Source of the DNA: Staphylococcus rostri
Lineage (GTDB): Bacteria > Bacillota > Bacilli > Staphylococcales > Staphylococcaceae
DNA length: 64,000 nt
Assembly (NCBI RefSeq): GCF_002902145.1
Contig: NZ_PPRF01000036.1
Location: 16,541 to 80,540 of the forward strand
Reading direction: 5' to 3'
The notes under the pieces were generated by a model. It did not search any database, was not told the DNA's origin, and saw nothing but the letters and a program-made list of their open reading frames with translations. This document shows positions 17,965 through 28,576 of this stretch, one piece after another; positions within the stretch are counted from its first letter, which is position 1; each line of letters begins with the position of its first letter. Made by a program: the position numbers and the translations under genes.

Positions 17965-19951
17965 TACATACTGTATCTTAGGAAATCCTAACGTTGGTAA
18001 AACATCTTTGTTCAATGCACTCACTGGCTCTTATGAATACGTGGGCAACTGGAGCGGTGTAACAGTAGAGAAAAAGATTGGTCAACTCAAACAAAAGTCC
18101 GGTCAGTTAGTCGATTTACCTGGTATTTATGACCTTGTACCGATTTCCCGAGATGAAACAGTCGTAACGAATTATTTACTTAACGAACAATTTGATGGCA
18201 TGGTTAACATTATTGATGCCGCACAAATCGAACGTAACTTTAACTTAACCATTCAATTAATGGAGTTTGGCGCACCACTTCTTATCGGATTAAACATGGT
18301 CGATGTCGCAAGTAAACGCGGCATTCGTATTGACCATCAAAAACTAATGACGCAATTGCGCACACCGATTATTCCAGTAATTGCAAGAACAGGCAAAGGG
18401 AGCAGTGATGTCTTAAAAGCGTTAAGTGATCATCATGTATCATCAAGACGTCCCCTTGTGATTGATTATGGCGAAGATGTGGAAGCGCTCATTACATCGC
18501 TGATTACACACTTACCTGAAACATTATCATTGGCATCTAAGCATTATCGCTTTTTAGCCATTCAATATTTGTTAGGCAATCCTGCCGTTCAACAATATTT
18601 CGGTGCAGATTTATGTAAAGTATTAGATGAAACGATCGCATCACATACAAGCCTTGCAGACGTTGACATTGCACAGCACATTCAGCAACAACGTCAAGCA
18701 TATATCAATCAATTATTGGCTGACACGGTGACATATCCAGATGCACGTAAACACCATGTCACGGAACGTGTCGATGCATTATTAACACACAAAATCTTAG
18801 GTATTCCAATTTTCCTTGGTATTATGTGGTTGATTTTCCAAACGACCTTCACATGGATAGGAACACCGCTTTCCGACAAGCTAGATGAATTTTTCGGTGG
18901 GCCATTAACGGATTTTGCCAAACAAGCGATGACATCGTTAGGCATCTATCTAGCACTACAAGACCTTGTAACTGATGGTATTATCGCCGGTGTTGGTGGT
19001 GTTCTAGTGTTCGTCCCACAAATCCTTGTGCTATTCTTCTTCATTTCATTGTTGGAAGACTCTGGGTATATGGCACGTATCGCAGTTATAATGGATCGTA
19101 TTATGGAAGGCTTTGGACTTAACGGAAAGTCATTTATCCCAATGATTATCGGTTTTGGCTGTAACGTACCCGGCATTATGGCCGCACGTAGTATTGAGGA
19201 AGAAAAAGAACGACTCACAACGATTCTCATTGCACCATTCATGTCGTGTTCTGCGCGTTTACCTGTTTACGCATTATTCGTTGGTATTTTCTTCGCGCAA
19301 AATCAAGCACTCATCGTTTTAAGCTTATACGTACTTGGTATCGTTATTGCATTAATCGTGAGTTGGATTTTATCAAAAACCGTTCTGAAAAAAGATACAT
19401 CGATTTTTGTCGTAGAATTACCACCTTACCGCTTACCGTCAATTAAGACATTATGGCGTAGTACATGGGAAAAAGGAAAAGGATTCGTTAAAAAAGCAGG
19501 TACATTTATTTTCGCCGGTTCTGTCATTATTTGGTTGCTCAACTATGCTGGACCAAGTGGTGTTGATGTACCAATTGAAGAAAGCTTCTTGCATATGATT
19601 GGAGCAGCCATTGCACCTATTTTAGTACCGCTCGGCTTTAGTTCATGGCAAGCAGCAGCAACGCTCATCCCTGGCTTTTTAGCAAAAGAAGTCATTGTCA
19701 GCGCCATGGCGATTATCTATGCCGTGAATGACGATGCACTCGTATCAATGGTATCAACACATTTCACAGCATTATCAGCGTATTCATTCATGGTCTTCAT
19801 CCTATTATATGTCCCATGTTTAGCAACGATTGCCGCAATTCGCAAAGAAACAACATCATGGAAATGGACATTATTCGCAGGAACGTACCCATTTGTCATT
19901 GCATACGTTATCTCAATGGCAATCTACCAAATTGGCTCGCTATTTATATAA
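17957..19951 (+). CDS. feoB: FeoB, ferrous iron transport GTPase-permease
   Basis: This is a 664-residue protein, the normal length for staphylococci. The N-terminal G domain has G1 GNPNVGKT (about 9-16), the G3 DLPGIYDL region and the G4-like NMVD. Then follow the membrane core with two Gate domains, including [13 protein letters not shown] and the C-terminal FLAKEV. It imports Fe2+ at the membrane. The start MSSTYC is used (GGAG upstream, overlapping feoA); a longer frame opening inside feoA is an artefact. Confidence 0.95.
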   Translation: MSSTYCILGNPNVGKTSLFNALTGSYEYVGNWSGVTVEKKIGQLKQKSGQLVDLPGIYDLVPISRDETVVTNYLLNEQFDGMVNIIDAAQIERNFNLTIQLMEFGAPLLIGLNMVDVASKRGIRIDHQKLMTQLRTPIIPVIARTGKGSSDVLKALSDHHVSSRRPLVIDYGEDVEALITSLITHLPETLSLASKHYRFLAIQYLLGNPAVQQYFGADLCKVLDETIASHTSLADVDIAQHIQQQRQAYINQLLADTVTYPDARKHHVTERVDALLTHKILGIPIFLGIMWLIFQTTFTWIGTPLSDKLDEFFGGPLTDFAKQAMTSLGIYLALQDLVTDGIIAGVGGVLVFVPQILVLFFFISLLEDSGYMARIAVIMDRIMEGFGLNGKSFIPMIIGFGCNVPGIMAARSIEEEKERLTTILIAPFMSCSARLPVYALFVGIFFAQNQALIVLSLYVLGIVIALIVSWILSKTVLKKDTSIFVVELPPYRLPSIKTLWRSTWEKGKGFVKKAGTFIFAGSVIIWLLNYAGPSGVDVPIEESFLHMIGAAIAPILVPLGFSSWQAAATLIPGFLAKEVIVSAMAIIYAVNDDALVSMVSTHFTALSAYSFMVFILLYVPCLATIAAIRKETTSWKWTLFAGTYPFVIAYVISMAIYQIGSLFI

Positions 19952-19960
19952 GGAGGTTAC

Positions 19961-20122
19961 ATGATGACATTATTGATTAACTTACTACTAATTGCACTGA
20001 TTGTCGGCTATTCCGTCTTTGTATTAGTTCGCTATATCAAACGTTCTAAGCAAGGAAAATGTAGTGCGTGTGGTAGCAGTAAACAGTGTCCAACTGAAAA
20101 CCTTCCGAAGCATTTGCAGTGA
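19961..20122 (+). CDS. FeoB-associated Cys-rich membrane protein
   Basis: This small gene encodes 53 residues (or 52 from the second ATG). An N-terminal membrane helix (about 4-24) and a basic linker (RYIKRSKQGK) lead to a cytosolic tail with CSAC (C33/C36) and QC (C42). Such proteins follow feoB in many Firmicutes, where they may bind Fe2+ or Fe-S. A strong AGGAGG ribosome site lies between the feoB stop and the ATG. It is the last gene of the Fur-controlled operon and is followed by a terminator. Confidence 0.85.
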   Translation: MMTLLINLLLIALIVGYSVFVLVRYIKRSKQGKCSACGSSKQCPTENLPKHLQ

Positions 20123-20131
20123 CATCGTAAC

Positions 20132-20171
20132 AATCCCCCTTATGCAGCTCGAAAACTGTATAAGGGGGATT
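20132..20171. terminator. Bidirectional terminator between feo operon and abcA
   Basis: The perfect 12-bp stem AATCCCCCTTAT/ATAAGGGGGATT is followed by TTCTCTATTT on the + strand. It lies 10 bp after the small Feo gene and 8 bp from the convergent abcA stop, so it can serve both. Confidence 0.85.
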
Positions 20172-20178
20172 TCTCTAT

Positions 20179-21909
20179 TTACATATTTCGTTGTGTTAAG
20201 CTTTGTGTCTCCACAAATTGTTGATACTTCTCATGTGTCTGCATCAATTCTTCATGACGTCCAACACCCGTAACTTTCCCTTGATCAAGGAAAATAATTT
20301 GGCCCGCTTTCTTAATCGTAGACAGTCGGTGCGCAATAACCACCGTTGTACGATTCGTCATTAAGGTATCTAGTGCCTCTTGAATTTTACGTTCACTTTC
20401 ACTATCTAAGTTGGCTGTCGCTTCATCCAATAATAAGATATCCGGATTTTTAACAAAACTTCGCGCAATATCAATACGCTGTCTTTGCCCACCTGATAAC
20501 TTCAAGCCACGTTCACCAACGATCGTATCGTAGCCTTGTTCAAACGCCATAATAAAGTCGTGACAATGTGCCAAACGTGCGTAATGCATTAATTCGTCAT
20601 CAGACACTTCTCGATCAATACCATATAAAATATTGTCGCGAATCGTCCCATTCATCATTGCGTTACTTTGCATGACATAGCCAATTTTACGACGCCAGTC
20701 TGTGAGTGATAGCTGATATATCGACGCATCATGGTACGTAATGTCTCCTTGTGACACATCGTACATCCGTTCAATCAAGCTGAATATCGTACTTTTACCT
20801 GAACCAGACGGCCCAACAAATGCGGTTACTTCGCCCGGTGCAATACGAAACGATACATCTTCCAACACCGGTTGTGATTCATAGCCAAATGTCACATGAT
20901 TAAATGCCAAGTCGCCTGAAGGAATGGTATGTGCCGTATCTGGTGCGGTAATACTTTCCAAAGGTTCATGTAAGATTTCATCAATTCGACTACTCGCCCC
21001 GACCGCTTTTTTATAATCCGTCACCAGTGTCGACAAGTTGATGAGCGGCATCGACAAGTTCAATACGTAAAAAATCATTGCGACTAACGTACCCGCTGAA
21101 ATAGCACCTGATGCGATGCGTAAACCGCCAAAACCTAAAATAATCCCAATCGTTGCCAGCATAATAATACCTGATATCGGTTGAATGACTGCCGCGATTT
21201 TCGCTTGTTTCAAACCTAGACGATAAATCTCAGATAGGTTTTTATGTGCTTTATCCAGTTCTAGTTTCTCTGTATTGGATACTTTCACAAGACGCATTTC
21301 CGTTAACACACGCCCTAATAAACCGCTAAACTCCGCAATTTCACTTTGTGTATTTTTAGATATTTTCTGCATAACTTTACCGAGTGGCATCATCACAATG
21401 ACAAAAAGTGGAATCGTAATAAACGTCATTAATGTCATTTGCCAATCTAAAATAAACAGCATAATAAATGAGCCGATTAACGTAATAATAGACGGAAATA
21501 TGTTTGGTAGTTTTTGAGAGATAAAGTCGTTAATGACCTTCGTATCATCTGTTAAACGACTCATCAGTTGACCACTTTCGTTTTTGTCGAAAAATGGCAT
21601 TTTCAAATGGATGATATGTTGCCATAAAACGGAACGAATTGAGTAGATCATCTTTTCTCCAATTTTGTTGAGTAAGTAGTAGCCCACGCCGCTCAATATT
21701 GCATTCAATAAGAAGACAGCAATAAGTGCGCCGATAAACCAAGGATTAATGGATGATAGCGTAAACTTATCGACCATTTGTCCGGTAAATAATGGCACTA
21801 AAAGACCACTTAGGCTTCCTAATGACGAAATGATGACGGCTACGATAATCAATCCGACAGGCCAAGTGATTTTCTTCAATAAATAAATGAGTGGATTGTT
21901 CGACTTCAT
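20179..21909 (-). CDS. abcA: AbcA-type ABC multidrug/peptide exporter (half transporter)
   Basis: This is a 576-residue half transporter (S. aureus AbcA 575). Six membrane helices (1-320) precede an ATPase with Walker A GPSGSGKST at 366-374, the signature LSGGQRQR, Walker B ILLLDEATANLD and the H-loop AHRLST. In S. aureus AbcA exports phenol-soluble modulins and some dyes and beta-lactams. It is divergent from pbp4 as in S. aureus. The start MKSNNPL is set by GAGGT 9 bp upstream; the ATG three codons earlier is too close to it. Confidence 0.92.
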   Translation of the reverse strand: MKSNNPLIYLLKKITWPVGLIIVAVIISSLGSLSGLLVPLFTGQMVDKFTLSSINPWFIGALIAVFLLNAILSGVGYYLLNKIGEKMIYSIRSVLWQHIIHLKMPFFDKNESGQLMSRLTDDTKVINDFISQKLPNIFPSIITLIGSFIMLFILDWQMTLMTFITIPLFVIVMMPLGKVMQKISKNTQSEIAEFSGLLGRVLTEMRLVKVSNTEKLELDKAHKNLSEIYRLGLKQAKIAAVIQPISGIIMLATIGIILGFGGLRIASGAISAGTLVAMIFYVLNLSMPLINLSTLVTDYKKAVGASSRIDEILHEPLESITAPDTAHTIPSGDLAFNHVTFGYESQPVLEDVSFRIAPGEVTAFVGPSGSGKSTIFSLIERMYDVSQGDITYHDASIYQLSLTDWRRKIGYVMQSNAMMNGTIRDNILYGIDREVSDDELMHYARLAHCHDFIMAFEQGYDTIVGERGLKLSGGQRQRIDIARSFVKNPDILLLDEATANLDSESERKIQEALDTLMTNRTTVVIAHRLSTIKKAGQIIFLDQGKVTGVGRHEELMQTHEKYQQFVETQSLTQRNM

Positions 21910-22017
21910 AAGTAGCATACCTCGTTTGACTAAATTCTAAATTTAAGACTCCCTTCACGCTTACAGCAGAGTGCGGGTTGTCTGACCTGCAACACGCTAA
22001 TCTTGAATGCTATGTCA

Positions 22018-22046
22018 TTGCATATCGAGACGGTACGTTTTATCTT
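22018..22046 (+). promoter_or_regulatory. Probable pbp4 promoter
   Basis: TTGCAT (22018-22023), a 17-bp spacer and TATCTT (22041-22046) precede pbp4 by about 70 bp in the 206-bp abcA-pbp4 divergent region. In S. aureus this spacer is bound by several regulators; I cannot assign their sites here. Confidence 0.5.
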
Positions 22047-22115
22047 CTAAACCGTTTGTGCTAGAATTGATATGTTATTTTGCATTAAATCCGATGCATA
22101 TTAAGGGAGTACATT

Positions 22116-23390
22116 ATGAAAAAAATAATATATGCTATTGTCGTTGTATTCTTCGCTACGACTATTATAACACCTTTTACAAAAGCATACACACTGACGC
22201 CGGTTGAGATGGCGCAACAAGCGGGTTATGGTGTTGATGAACGTTATCAACCTGAAGGACTTGTGAGTATTAGTCATACGGGACAAGTGCTTTATAGCTA
22301 TGACGCACATCAGCAATGGAATCCTGCTTCAATGACAAAACTGATGACAATGTATTTGACATTGAAAGCGGTGAATGAAGGTAAGCTCTCTTTAACAGAC
22401 ACCGTTAAAATTACAGACGAGCACTATCGTATGTCGACATTACCGGAGTTAAGTAATACGAAATTGTATCCAGGCGAAACCTATACGATTGCTGAGTTAC
22501 TACAGATTACGGTATCTGCATCAAGTAATGCGGCATCTATTATTCTTGCCAATGAAGTATCCAAGAACACTTCCGACTTCGTTGACTTGATGAATCAGAC
22601 GGCCAAAGATTTAGAGATGAATGATACGCACTATGTGAACCCAACAGGCGCTGAAAATGACTTGTTACAAGACTTTGCGCCGGAACGATACAGTAATGAG
22701 GGATCCACTGTTACGTCAGCACACGACTATGCCATTCTCGCACAGCACACTGTGGCTGACACGCCTGATATTTTGCAATTCACGAAAGAGGTCGCACCGA
22801 CACAACATGGTGTAACGTATTATACGTTTAACAATCTATTAGAAGGTGCTGATATGAGCGTACCTGGTACGGATGGTTTAAAAACAGGTTCTAGTGACGT
22901 TGCAGACTATAATAGTACTGTCACAACAAAGCGTGATAATTTCCGTATTTACAGCGTCATTCTAGGTGCTGGCGATTATGTCAATCTCGGTGGCGAAAAG
23001 CAACGTGATATGATGAGTGCGAGCGTGATTAATGCAATGTTCGATCAATACGAGTACCGCAAAATCCTTTCAAAAGGGTATCATACGATTAACGGCACAC
23101 AGTATTACGTCTTGGAAGACCTTTACGATGTTGTCCCTAGCGATATGAAAAACACTTACAATTTCGTCGTTAAAGACGGGAAAGTTCACATTGATTACCA
23201 ACGTGATTTTATTTCAAAAGCGTATGGTCCACCAAGCGTCAAAGTAGAAAGACCTTTTATTCACGGCTCTAAATCCGTTGTCACATCAAGCTGGGAAGCA
23301 CACCCTGTCTTGACGACAATCGGTCTATTCTTCTTAGTTATGTTCTTTAGTATCATCATCTACTATATTTTATTGCGTTTCCACAAATAA
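22116..23390 (+). CDS. pbp4: PBP4, D-alanyl-D-alanine carboxypeptidase/transpeptidase
   Basis: This is a 424-residue low-molecular-weight PBP. A signal peptide (1-24) is followed by the catalytic motif SMTK (S72-K75), SSN (136-138) and KTG in DGLKTGSS, then a beta-rich C-terminal domain and a terminal membrane anchor (about 400-420). In S. aureus PBP4 performs secondary peptidoglycan crosslinking at the septum and affects beta-lactam resistance. Sequence blocks such as WNPASMTKLMTMYLT are the same as in S. aureus. It is transcribed divergently from abcA. Confidence 0.95.
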   Translation: MKKIIYAIVVVFFATTIITPFTKAYTLTPVEMAQQAGYGVDERYQPEGLVSISHTGQVLYSYDAHQQWNPASMTKLMTMYLTLKAVNEGKLSLTDTVKITDEHYRMSTLPELSNTKLYPGETYTIAELLQITVSASSNAASIILANEVSKNTSDFVDLMNQTAKDLEMNDTHYVNPTGAENDLLQDFAPERYSNEGSTVTSAHDYAILAQHTVADTPDILQFTKEVAPTQHGVTYYTFNNLLEGADMSVPGTDGLKTGSSDVADYNSTVTTKRDNFRIYSVILGAGDYVNLGGEKQRDMMSASVINAMFDQYEYRKILSKGYHTINGTQYYVLEDLYDVVPSDMKNTYNFVVKDGKVHIDYQRDFISKAYGPPSVKVERPFIHGSKSVVTSSWEAHPVLTTIGLFFLVMFFSIIIYYILLRFHK

Positions 23391-23393
23391 CCA

Positions 23394-23440
23394 AAAACAA
23401 GCGCTCTTCTCTATAAACTAGAAAAGAACGCTTGTTTTTT
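23394..23440. terminator. Bidirectional terminator between pbp4 and tarD
   Basis: The AAAAACAAGCG/CGCTTGTTTTTT stem with a weaker inner pairing lies between convergent stops; T runs occur on both strands. Confidence 0.85.
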
Positions 23441-23837
23441 ATTTGGCATCTTTGCCGTATAGTTCTTGTTTAATTTGTGTTGTTGAAATACCTTCTGTAC
23501 GTTTTAAGTAAATAACTTCACACTTATCTTTTAAGAAGTCGAATTCGCCTTCCCAATCGTGCCCCATCACAAACGTATCAATATCGTACTTCTCAACATC
23601 CGTCATTTTTTGTTCCCAATCATGCTCCGGAATGACTAGATCGACATAGCGGATAGACTCTAACATCATCTTGCGTTGCTCATAATCATAATACGATTTT
23701 TTGTTCTTGATTTGGTTAAACTCATCACTAGATAGTGCCACAACTAAATAGTCGCCTAGCTCACGTGCACGGCGTAACAATTCAATGTGACCATAGTGTA
23801 AAAGATCATACGTTCCATATGTAATTACACGTTTCAT
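23439..23837 (-). CDS. tarD: TarD, glycerol-3-phosphate cytidylyltransferase
   Basis: This 132-residue nucleotidyltransferase makes CDP-glycerol from CTP and glycerol-3-phosphate for wall teichoic acid linkage-unit synthesis. The family motifs are present: GTYDLLHYGHIELL with HxGH, the RYVD-like IRYVD block and the C-terminal RTEGISTT. The length matches TagD/TarD exactly. It follows tarB by 83 bp; in S. aureus tarX (tagX) lies between these genes and is absent here. Confidence 0.95.
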   Translation of the reverse strand: MKRVITYGTYDLLHYGHIELLRRARELGDYLVVALSSDEFNQIKNKKSYYDYEQRKMMLESIRYVDLVIPEHDWEQKMTDVEKYDIDTFVMGHDWEGEFDFLKDKCEVIYLKRTEGISTTQIKQELYGKDAK

Positions 23838-23920
23838 CTCTACAACTCCTTCAATCTATTCATTTCTATAACATCTACAAAATTATAGCACATGTACACA
23901 TGCAGCTCAAATTTCGTTCG

Positions 23921-25018
23921 TTATATTCGGACGACTTTGTCCACGTAATTCATCAGCTGATGTACACTTTCCTTCGTATTAAATGTATGCCAATCTTCAA
24001 ATAACGGTTCAAGATTCCCCTGCGCAAGTCGCTGATACAACGCTGTTTCTGTATAGACTTTATACGTATTCGGTATTGCCTCATAATACGCATTCAATCC
24101 GCGTACCCGTTCATAGTCTTGTGCATCATACACATAGAAAATGGCTGGCTTACCAATCAAGCTTGCTTCAATGGCGAGTGAACTGTAATCCGTTATAATC
24201 ACATCAGCAAGGATTAATAACTCATACGTACTCAAAGTCACCCGTTGTTCCGTGTCCGGTGGCTGAATGGCTGGATGATACTTACTTAACAGCGTATAGT
24301 CGGGTAACGTACGTTCAAATGCTTGTTGGTCTATCACTCTGTTAGCCTGTCCACCTTCACGATATGTTGGAAGATACACTGCCACCTTATTTTGAATCCC
24401 TAATTGTTGCTTGAGTTCACGTTGTTGCTGTGAAACATCTATTTCTAAATAATAGGCTAAACGCGGAATACCAAAGTTTAAAAATTGATGCTCTGCAACG
24501 CCAAATGACCGTTCAAAACAATGGGCCATCTGTGAACACCCTACTAGATATTTATCCGTTGCATCATATACTGCTTGATACTGTGCGACACTTTTTCGAT
24601 CATGCTCGTTTACCGCGTGATCTTCCAATCCAAAGTTTTTCAAAGCCCCCGCCGCATGCCACGTCTGTATCACTGTCTGATTAGCTTGTTTCTTAAAGGC
24701 ACCAAATAAGTGATAATACGTGTCGATAAATATGACTTTGGCTGTTGATAACGCACGTAATTGACGATATAAATTACGCTGTGCAAGTGATTGACACGCT
24801 ACATTCTTCTTATTTGTCAACGCTTGAAAATGCGTTTCCTTAGTAAATACAGTTACGCGATAACCACGTTCTATCAATTGATCAATAATAGGTAACATAT
24901 CTTCCTTGAACGTCATCATAACGACAATATGATCACGTTGTACACATTGCTTGGCACATAACATCTGTATTAGCGATACGAATATCAAATACAGTTCTTT
25001 AATGATATAGCGCACCAT
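23921..25018 (-). CDS. tarB: TarB, teichoic acid glycerol-phosphate primase
   Basis: This is a 365-residue CDP-glycerol glycerophosphotransferase. The short length fits the primase TarB (about 367) rather than the long polymerase TarF/TarL. Family blocks are QTWHAAGALKNFG, an NFGIPR turn and the C-terminal ITDYSSLAIEASL. It adds the first glycerol phosphate to the ManNAc-GlcNAc lipid. An N-terminal hydrophobic segment suggests membrane association. The start has GAGGTGGG upstream. It is separated from tarG by a terminator and from tarD by only 83 bp. Confidence 0.9.
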   Translation of the reverse strand: MVRYIIKELYLIFVSLIQMLCAKQCVQRDHIVVMMTFKEDMLPIIDQLIERGYRVTVFTKETHFQALTNKKNVACQSLAQRNLYRQLRALSTAKVIFIDTYYHLFGAFKKQANQTVIQTWHAAGALKNFGLEDHAVNEHDRKSVAQYQAVYDATDKYLVGCSQMAHCFERSFGVAEHQFLNFGIPRLAYYLEIDVSQQQRELKQQLGIQNKVAVYLPTYREGGQANRVIDQQAFERTLPDYTLLSKYHPAIQPPDTEQRVTLSTYELLILADVIITDYSSLAIEASLIGKPAIFYVYDAQDYERVRGLNAYYEAIPNTYKVYTETALYQRLAQGNLEPLFEDWHTFNTKESVHQLMNYVDKVVRI

Positions 25019-25054
25019 TCATCCCACCTCTTTATATTTAGTCGCTTCATATTG

Positions 25055-25094
25055 AAAAGCGCCTCCAACACAGAATACTGCATTGAAGGCGTTT
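25055..25094 (-). terminator. Terminator after tarG
   Basis: The AACGCCTTCAAT...TTGGAGGCGCTTTT stem on the minus strand lies 7 bp after the tarG stop. tarB therefore probably has its own promoter. Confidence 0.65.
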
Positions 25095-25101
25095 CTTGTT
25101 A

Positions 25102-25905
25102 TTACATAAAATCAGCAAAGTAATCTCTATAACGCACATGCATCATGGAACCTACTACAAAGAAGAAAAGTACAACAAAGACATTGTAAAGTGCTAGTTC
25201 CCAATGCGTGATGAAATACCATTCTTTAAAGAGAATCGCGGCACGATAACTTTCCGCAATAAAATAAATAGGATTTAACATCATAATCTTTTCAACGATT
25301 GAACCTGTTTTAGGCACCCACAAAATCGGTGATGCATAGAAAAGTACGCGAAGTAACGCTTGCATCGCCATCTGTGTATCTCGCACTAATACCGATAACG
25401 TAGATGTTAAAAGCGTTATAGATGATGCAAATAAAAATGCAAACGGAATATATATAAATAGTTGAATAATATATATTGATGGCATAATACCTGCAATCGC
25501 ACATAAAATGATAATACCGCCCACTAAAGCCAAATGCCCATACAATTTACTTGTAATAATGTAAGTTGGGATAATCGACAGTGGAAAGTTCATCTTCGCC
25601 ACATGGTTGTATTTATTTGTAATAGACTTTGTTCCTTCCAGCACGCCTTGGTTAATAAAAAACCACATACTAATACCCACTAAGAGCCAATATATAAAAG
25701 GCGTCCCTTCAATAGCACTATTACTGCGGATTCCTAGACCAAAGACAAACCAGTATACCAAGATTTGAATCGTTGGGTTGATCATCTCCCAAGCCAAACC
25801 TAAATAGTTACTGTGATTTGAAAGTTTCAACTGGAATTGCGCTAATCTTTGAATTAAATAAAAGCTTTTAAAATGCTCTTTTAACACTATCGCTACAGAA
25901 TTCAT
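25102..25905 (-). CDS. tarG: TarG, wall teichoic acid exporter permease
   Basis: This 267-residue ABC-2 type permease has six membrane helices and matches TarG/TagG (about 270) in length and sequence style, including WEMINPTIQILVYWFVFGLGIR. With TarH it flips the lipid-linked teichoic acid polymer outward; in S. aureus it is the target of targocil. It is divergent from tarH across 264 bp, as in S. aureus. Confidence 0.93.
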   Translation of the reverse strand: MNSVAIVLKEHFKSFYLIQRLAQFQLKLSNHSNYLGLAWEMINPTIQILVYWFVFGLGIRSNSAIEGTPFIYWLLVGISMWFFINQGVLEGTKSITNKYNHVAKMNFPLSIIPTYIITSKLYGHLALVGGIIILCAIAGIMPSIYIIQLFIYIPFAFLFASSITLLTSTLSVLVRDTQMAMQALLRVLFYASPILWVPKTGSIVEKIMMLNPIYFIAESYRAAILFKEWYFITHWELALYNVFVVLFFFVVGSMMHVRYRDYFADFM

Positions 25906-26069
25906 TATTTACCACGCTTTCGTTTCGTACGTACGATTATGCAAATGTGTGTGTTGCTCAAACAACTGTACAAACATCGCAACCTCATGTATTCTTGATA
26001 TTGAAATATAAGCTTTTCAACTGATTGGTTCATACACTAGAACCGAAGCATTTCAATAACTTTACTTAT

Positions 26070-26114
26070 TTAACATCCACTTAGTAATATATTATAATCT
26101 ATATACGTAGATTA
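26070..26114 (+). promoter_or_regulatory. tarH promoter with overlapping inverted repeat
   Basis: TTAACA (26070-26075), 17 bp and TATAAT (26093-26098) form a good sigma-A promoter. The palindrome TAATCTA-6-TAGATTA (26095-26114) overlaps the -10 and start site and could be an operator. The 5' leader is about 65 nt. Confidence 0.65.
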
Positions 26115-26151
26115 GTGAAAGTAAAACTCATGAATTTTGATATAAAATTAA

Positions 26152-26964
<813 letters not shown>

Positions 26965-26971
26965 ACAATGC

Positions 26972-27004
26972 GCGCAATTATGGTTTCTTTTACTGTAATT
27001 GCGC
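26972..27004 (+). terminator. Terminator of tarH
   Basis: The perfect 9-bp stem GCGCAATTA/TAATTGCGC is followed by TTTATTTAT, 7 bp after the tarH stop. Confidence 0.85.
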
Positions 27005-27028
27005 TTTATTTATAAGGGGGCTATTAGA

Positions 27029-27445
27029 ATGGACTTTTATCCTATGCCAATGTTTAACAAACTACTCGTACATGACATTGAAAAGTCAGCAAAGTGGTAT
27101 GAAAAGACTCTCGGATTTAAAAGCGTCTTCAAATTTAGAGATTCAAACAACCATGTACTTATGGATCATTTAAGATTAGACAAGTATCAAGATATTATGT
27201 TGATTGCGAGCGATCATTTCGAAGTCGGCAACAGTGTTTATTTAAATATCGCGATAAAAGATATTGAAGTAAAAGCACAAAACATCTCACCAAAATTTGT
27301 TGTATCTGAACTTGAAGAACAACCTTGGAACGCAAAAGAGATGACGATTAAAGATCCTGATGGTCATTTAATTACCCTCACACAATCCAACATCACTGAT
27401 GCTGAATTTGACCAACTCATGAAACAAGTATCTAAAACATATTAA
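27029..27445 (+). CDS. VOC (glyoxalase/bleomycin-resistance fold) protein
   Basis: This 138-residue protein has two beta-alpha-beta-beta-beta repeats typical of the VOC superfamily: KLLVHDIEKSAKWYEKTLGFK in the first half, and DPDGHLITLTQ with the metal-binding style Glu/His in the second. The substrate is unknown. The start is at the second in-frame ATG, which has AAGGGGG upstream. It lies right after the tarH terminator, but no functional link with teichoic acid is apparent. Confidence 0.8.
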   Translation: MDFYPMPMFNKLLVHDIEKSAKWYEKTLGFKSVFKFRDSNNHVLMDHLRLDKYQDIMLIASDHFEVGNSVYLNIAIKDIEVKAQNISPKFVVSELEEQPWNAKEMTIKDPDGHLITLTQSNITDAEFDQLMKQVSKTY

Positions 27446-27453
27446 AGTAACAG

Positions 27454-27620
27454 GCGGTTGGGACATTAATACAAACATTCAAATTAAACTTGAGATTTTA
27501 TGTATATGGCAGTAGCTGACTGGTATGAAAATACGCTTTTACAAGCTTTTTCATTCCTAGTCAGCCTTGCCGGGGTGGGACAGGAATCTTTTTAGAAAAA
27601 TGAGATTCCTGTCCCACTCC
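27454..27620. repeat. Dispersed intergenic repeat, copy 1
   Basis: About 165 bp begin GCGGTTGGGACATTAATAC and are almost identical over about 135 bp to 63864-64000, with an inverted relative at 45551-45670. The middle folds into a long imperfect hairpin (GGCA..GCTGACT..ATGAAAA / TTTTCAT..AGTCAGC..TGCC). This copy ends in a perfect 13-bp stem, GGGACAGGAATCT (27577-27589) / AGATTCCTGTCCC (27603-27615), just behind the convergent tarA stop, so it may also terminate transcription. Confidence 0.8.
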
Positions 27621-27631
27621 CCTTTCTGCTA

Positions 27632-28414
27632 CTATTTACGCTTGATTTTCTGTTTTACGACCGCCCAAAGAAATTTTGGTATTCTTTGAAGTCGTTTGAT
27701 TCGTTTTAAATCCTTAAGACTGCGGTAGAGCCACTCTAAGTTCAACTTACGCCAAATTAACGGCGCACGTTTCACTTCTCCACTAAAGACATCTATCGCA
27801 CCACCGACCCCCATCATACATGTATGCTCAAAATACTGACGATGATGTTGAATCCACTGTTCTTGTTTCGGATAACCCATGCCGACAAAAATAAAGTCTG
27901 GGTTAAATGCACGTATCTCATCGACAACATTCATATCATCAAGGGACGCAAAGCCGTGATGACCTGCGACAACACTGTTTGGATATTGTTGTTGAATCTT
28001 GTGCACTGCTTTGGCGACTACCTTATCCGTTGCACCTAATAAAAATACGCGCTTGCCTTCTTGATGTGCAATCTTCAAGCACGTTTCCATCACTTCAATA
28101 CCTGGTACACGTTCTTGTAGCGGCGTTCCAAGTAATCGTGCAGCTTTCACAATACCGGTGCCGTCCGGTATGATGTAGTCTGCTTGTTCAATTAAACGTT
28201 GATATGCCGGTGTTTCTGAAGCATAGTGTACGATTTCAGGATTGGCTGTCACAATAAATAAATTATGTGGTGTTTTCGTACGACTATATGTTAAAATCGC
28301 TTGATGCATATTTGATAGCGTCACATCATCAAATAGAATACCTAAGACATTCACTTGACGCTCAGGTTGATATGGTTGGTATCTCGTATGTTCTGAAGGT
28401 GTTGACGTATTCAT
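27632..28414 (-). CDS. tarA: TarA, N-acetylmannosaminyltransferase of teichoic acid linkage unit
   Basis: This 260-residue WecG/TagA/CpsF family enzyme transfers ManNAc from UDP-ManNAc to GlcNAc-PP-undecaprenol, the first committed step of wall teichoic acid. The motifs TANPEIV, PDGTGIV and FVGMGYPKQEQWI are diagnostic. The start follows GAGAGGAGG. It is convergent with the VOC gene and separated from tarH by that gene and a repeat. Confidence 0.93.
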   Translation of the reverse strand: MNTSTPSEHTRYQPYQPERQVNVLGILFDDVTLSNMHQAILTYSRTKTPHNLFIVTANPEIVHYASETPAYQRLIEQADYIIPDGTGIVKAARLLGTPLQERVPGIEVMETCLKIAHQEGKRVFLLGATDKVVAKAVHKIQQQYPNSVVAGHHGFASLDDMNVVDEIRAFNPDFIFVGMGYPKQEQWIQHHRQYFEHTCMMGVGGAIDVFSGEVKRAPLIWRKLNLEWLYRSLKDLKRIKRLQRIPKFLWAVVKQKIKRK

Positions 28415-28576
28415 CAACAAACCTCCTCTCATCTATTTTCTTTTGTATTGCTTTCACTTTACCATGTCGCAGCAGAAAATTCATCCCAATACTAATAGTT
28501 ATCACTTGTATAAAATTTCTATACTTCTAATTTTTCATGTTATACTCCAAAAAATATAAAATAAGGTGTGAATTAT

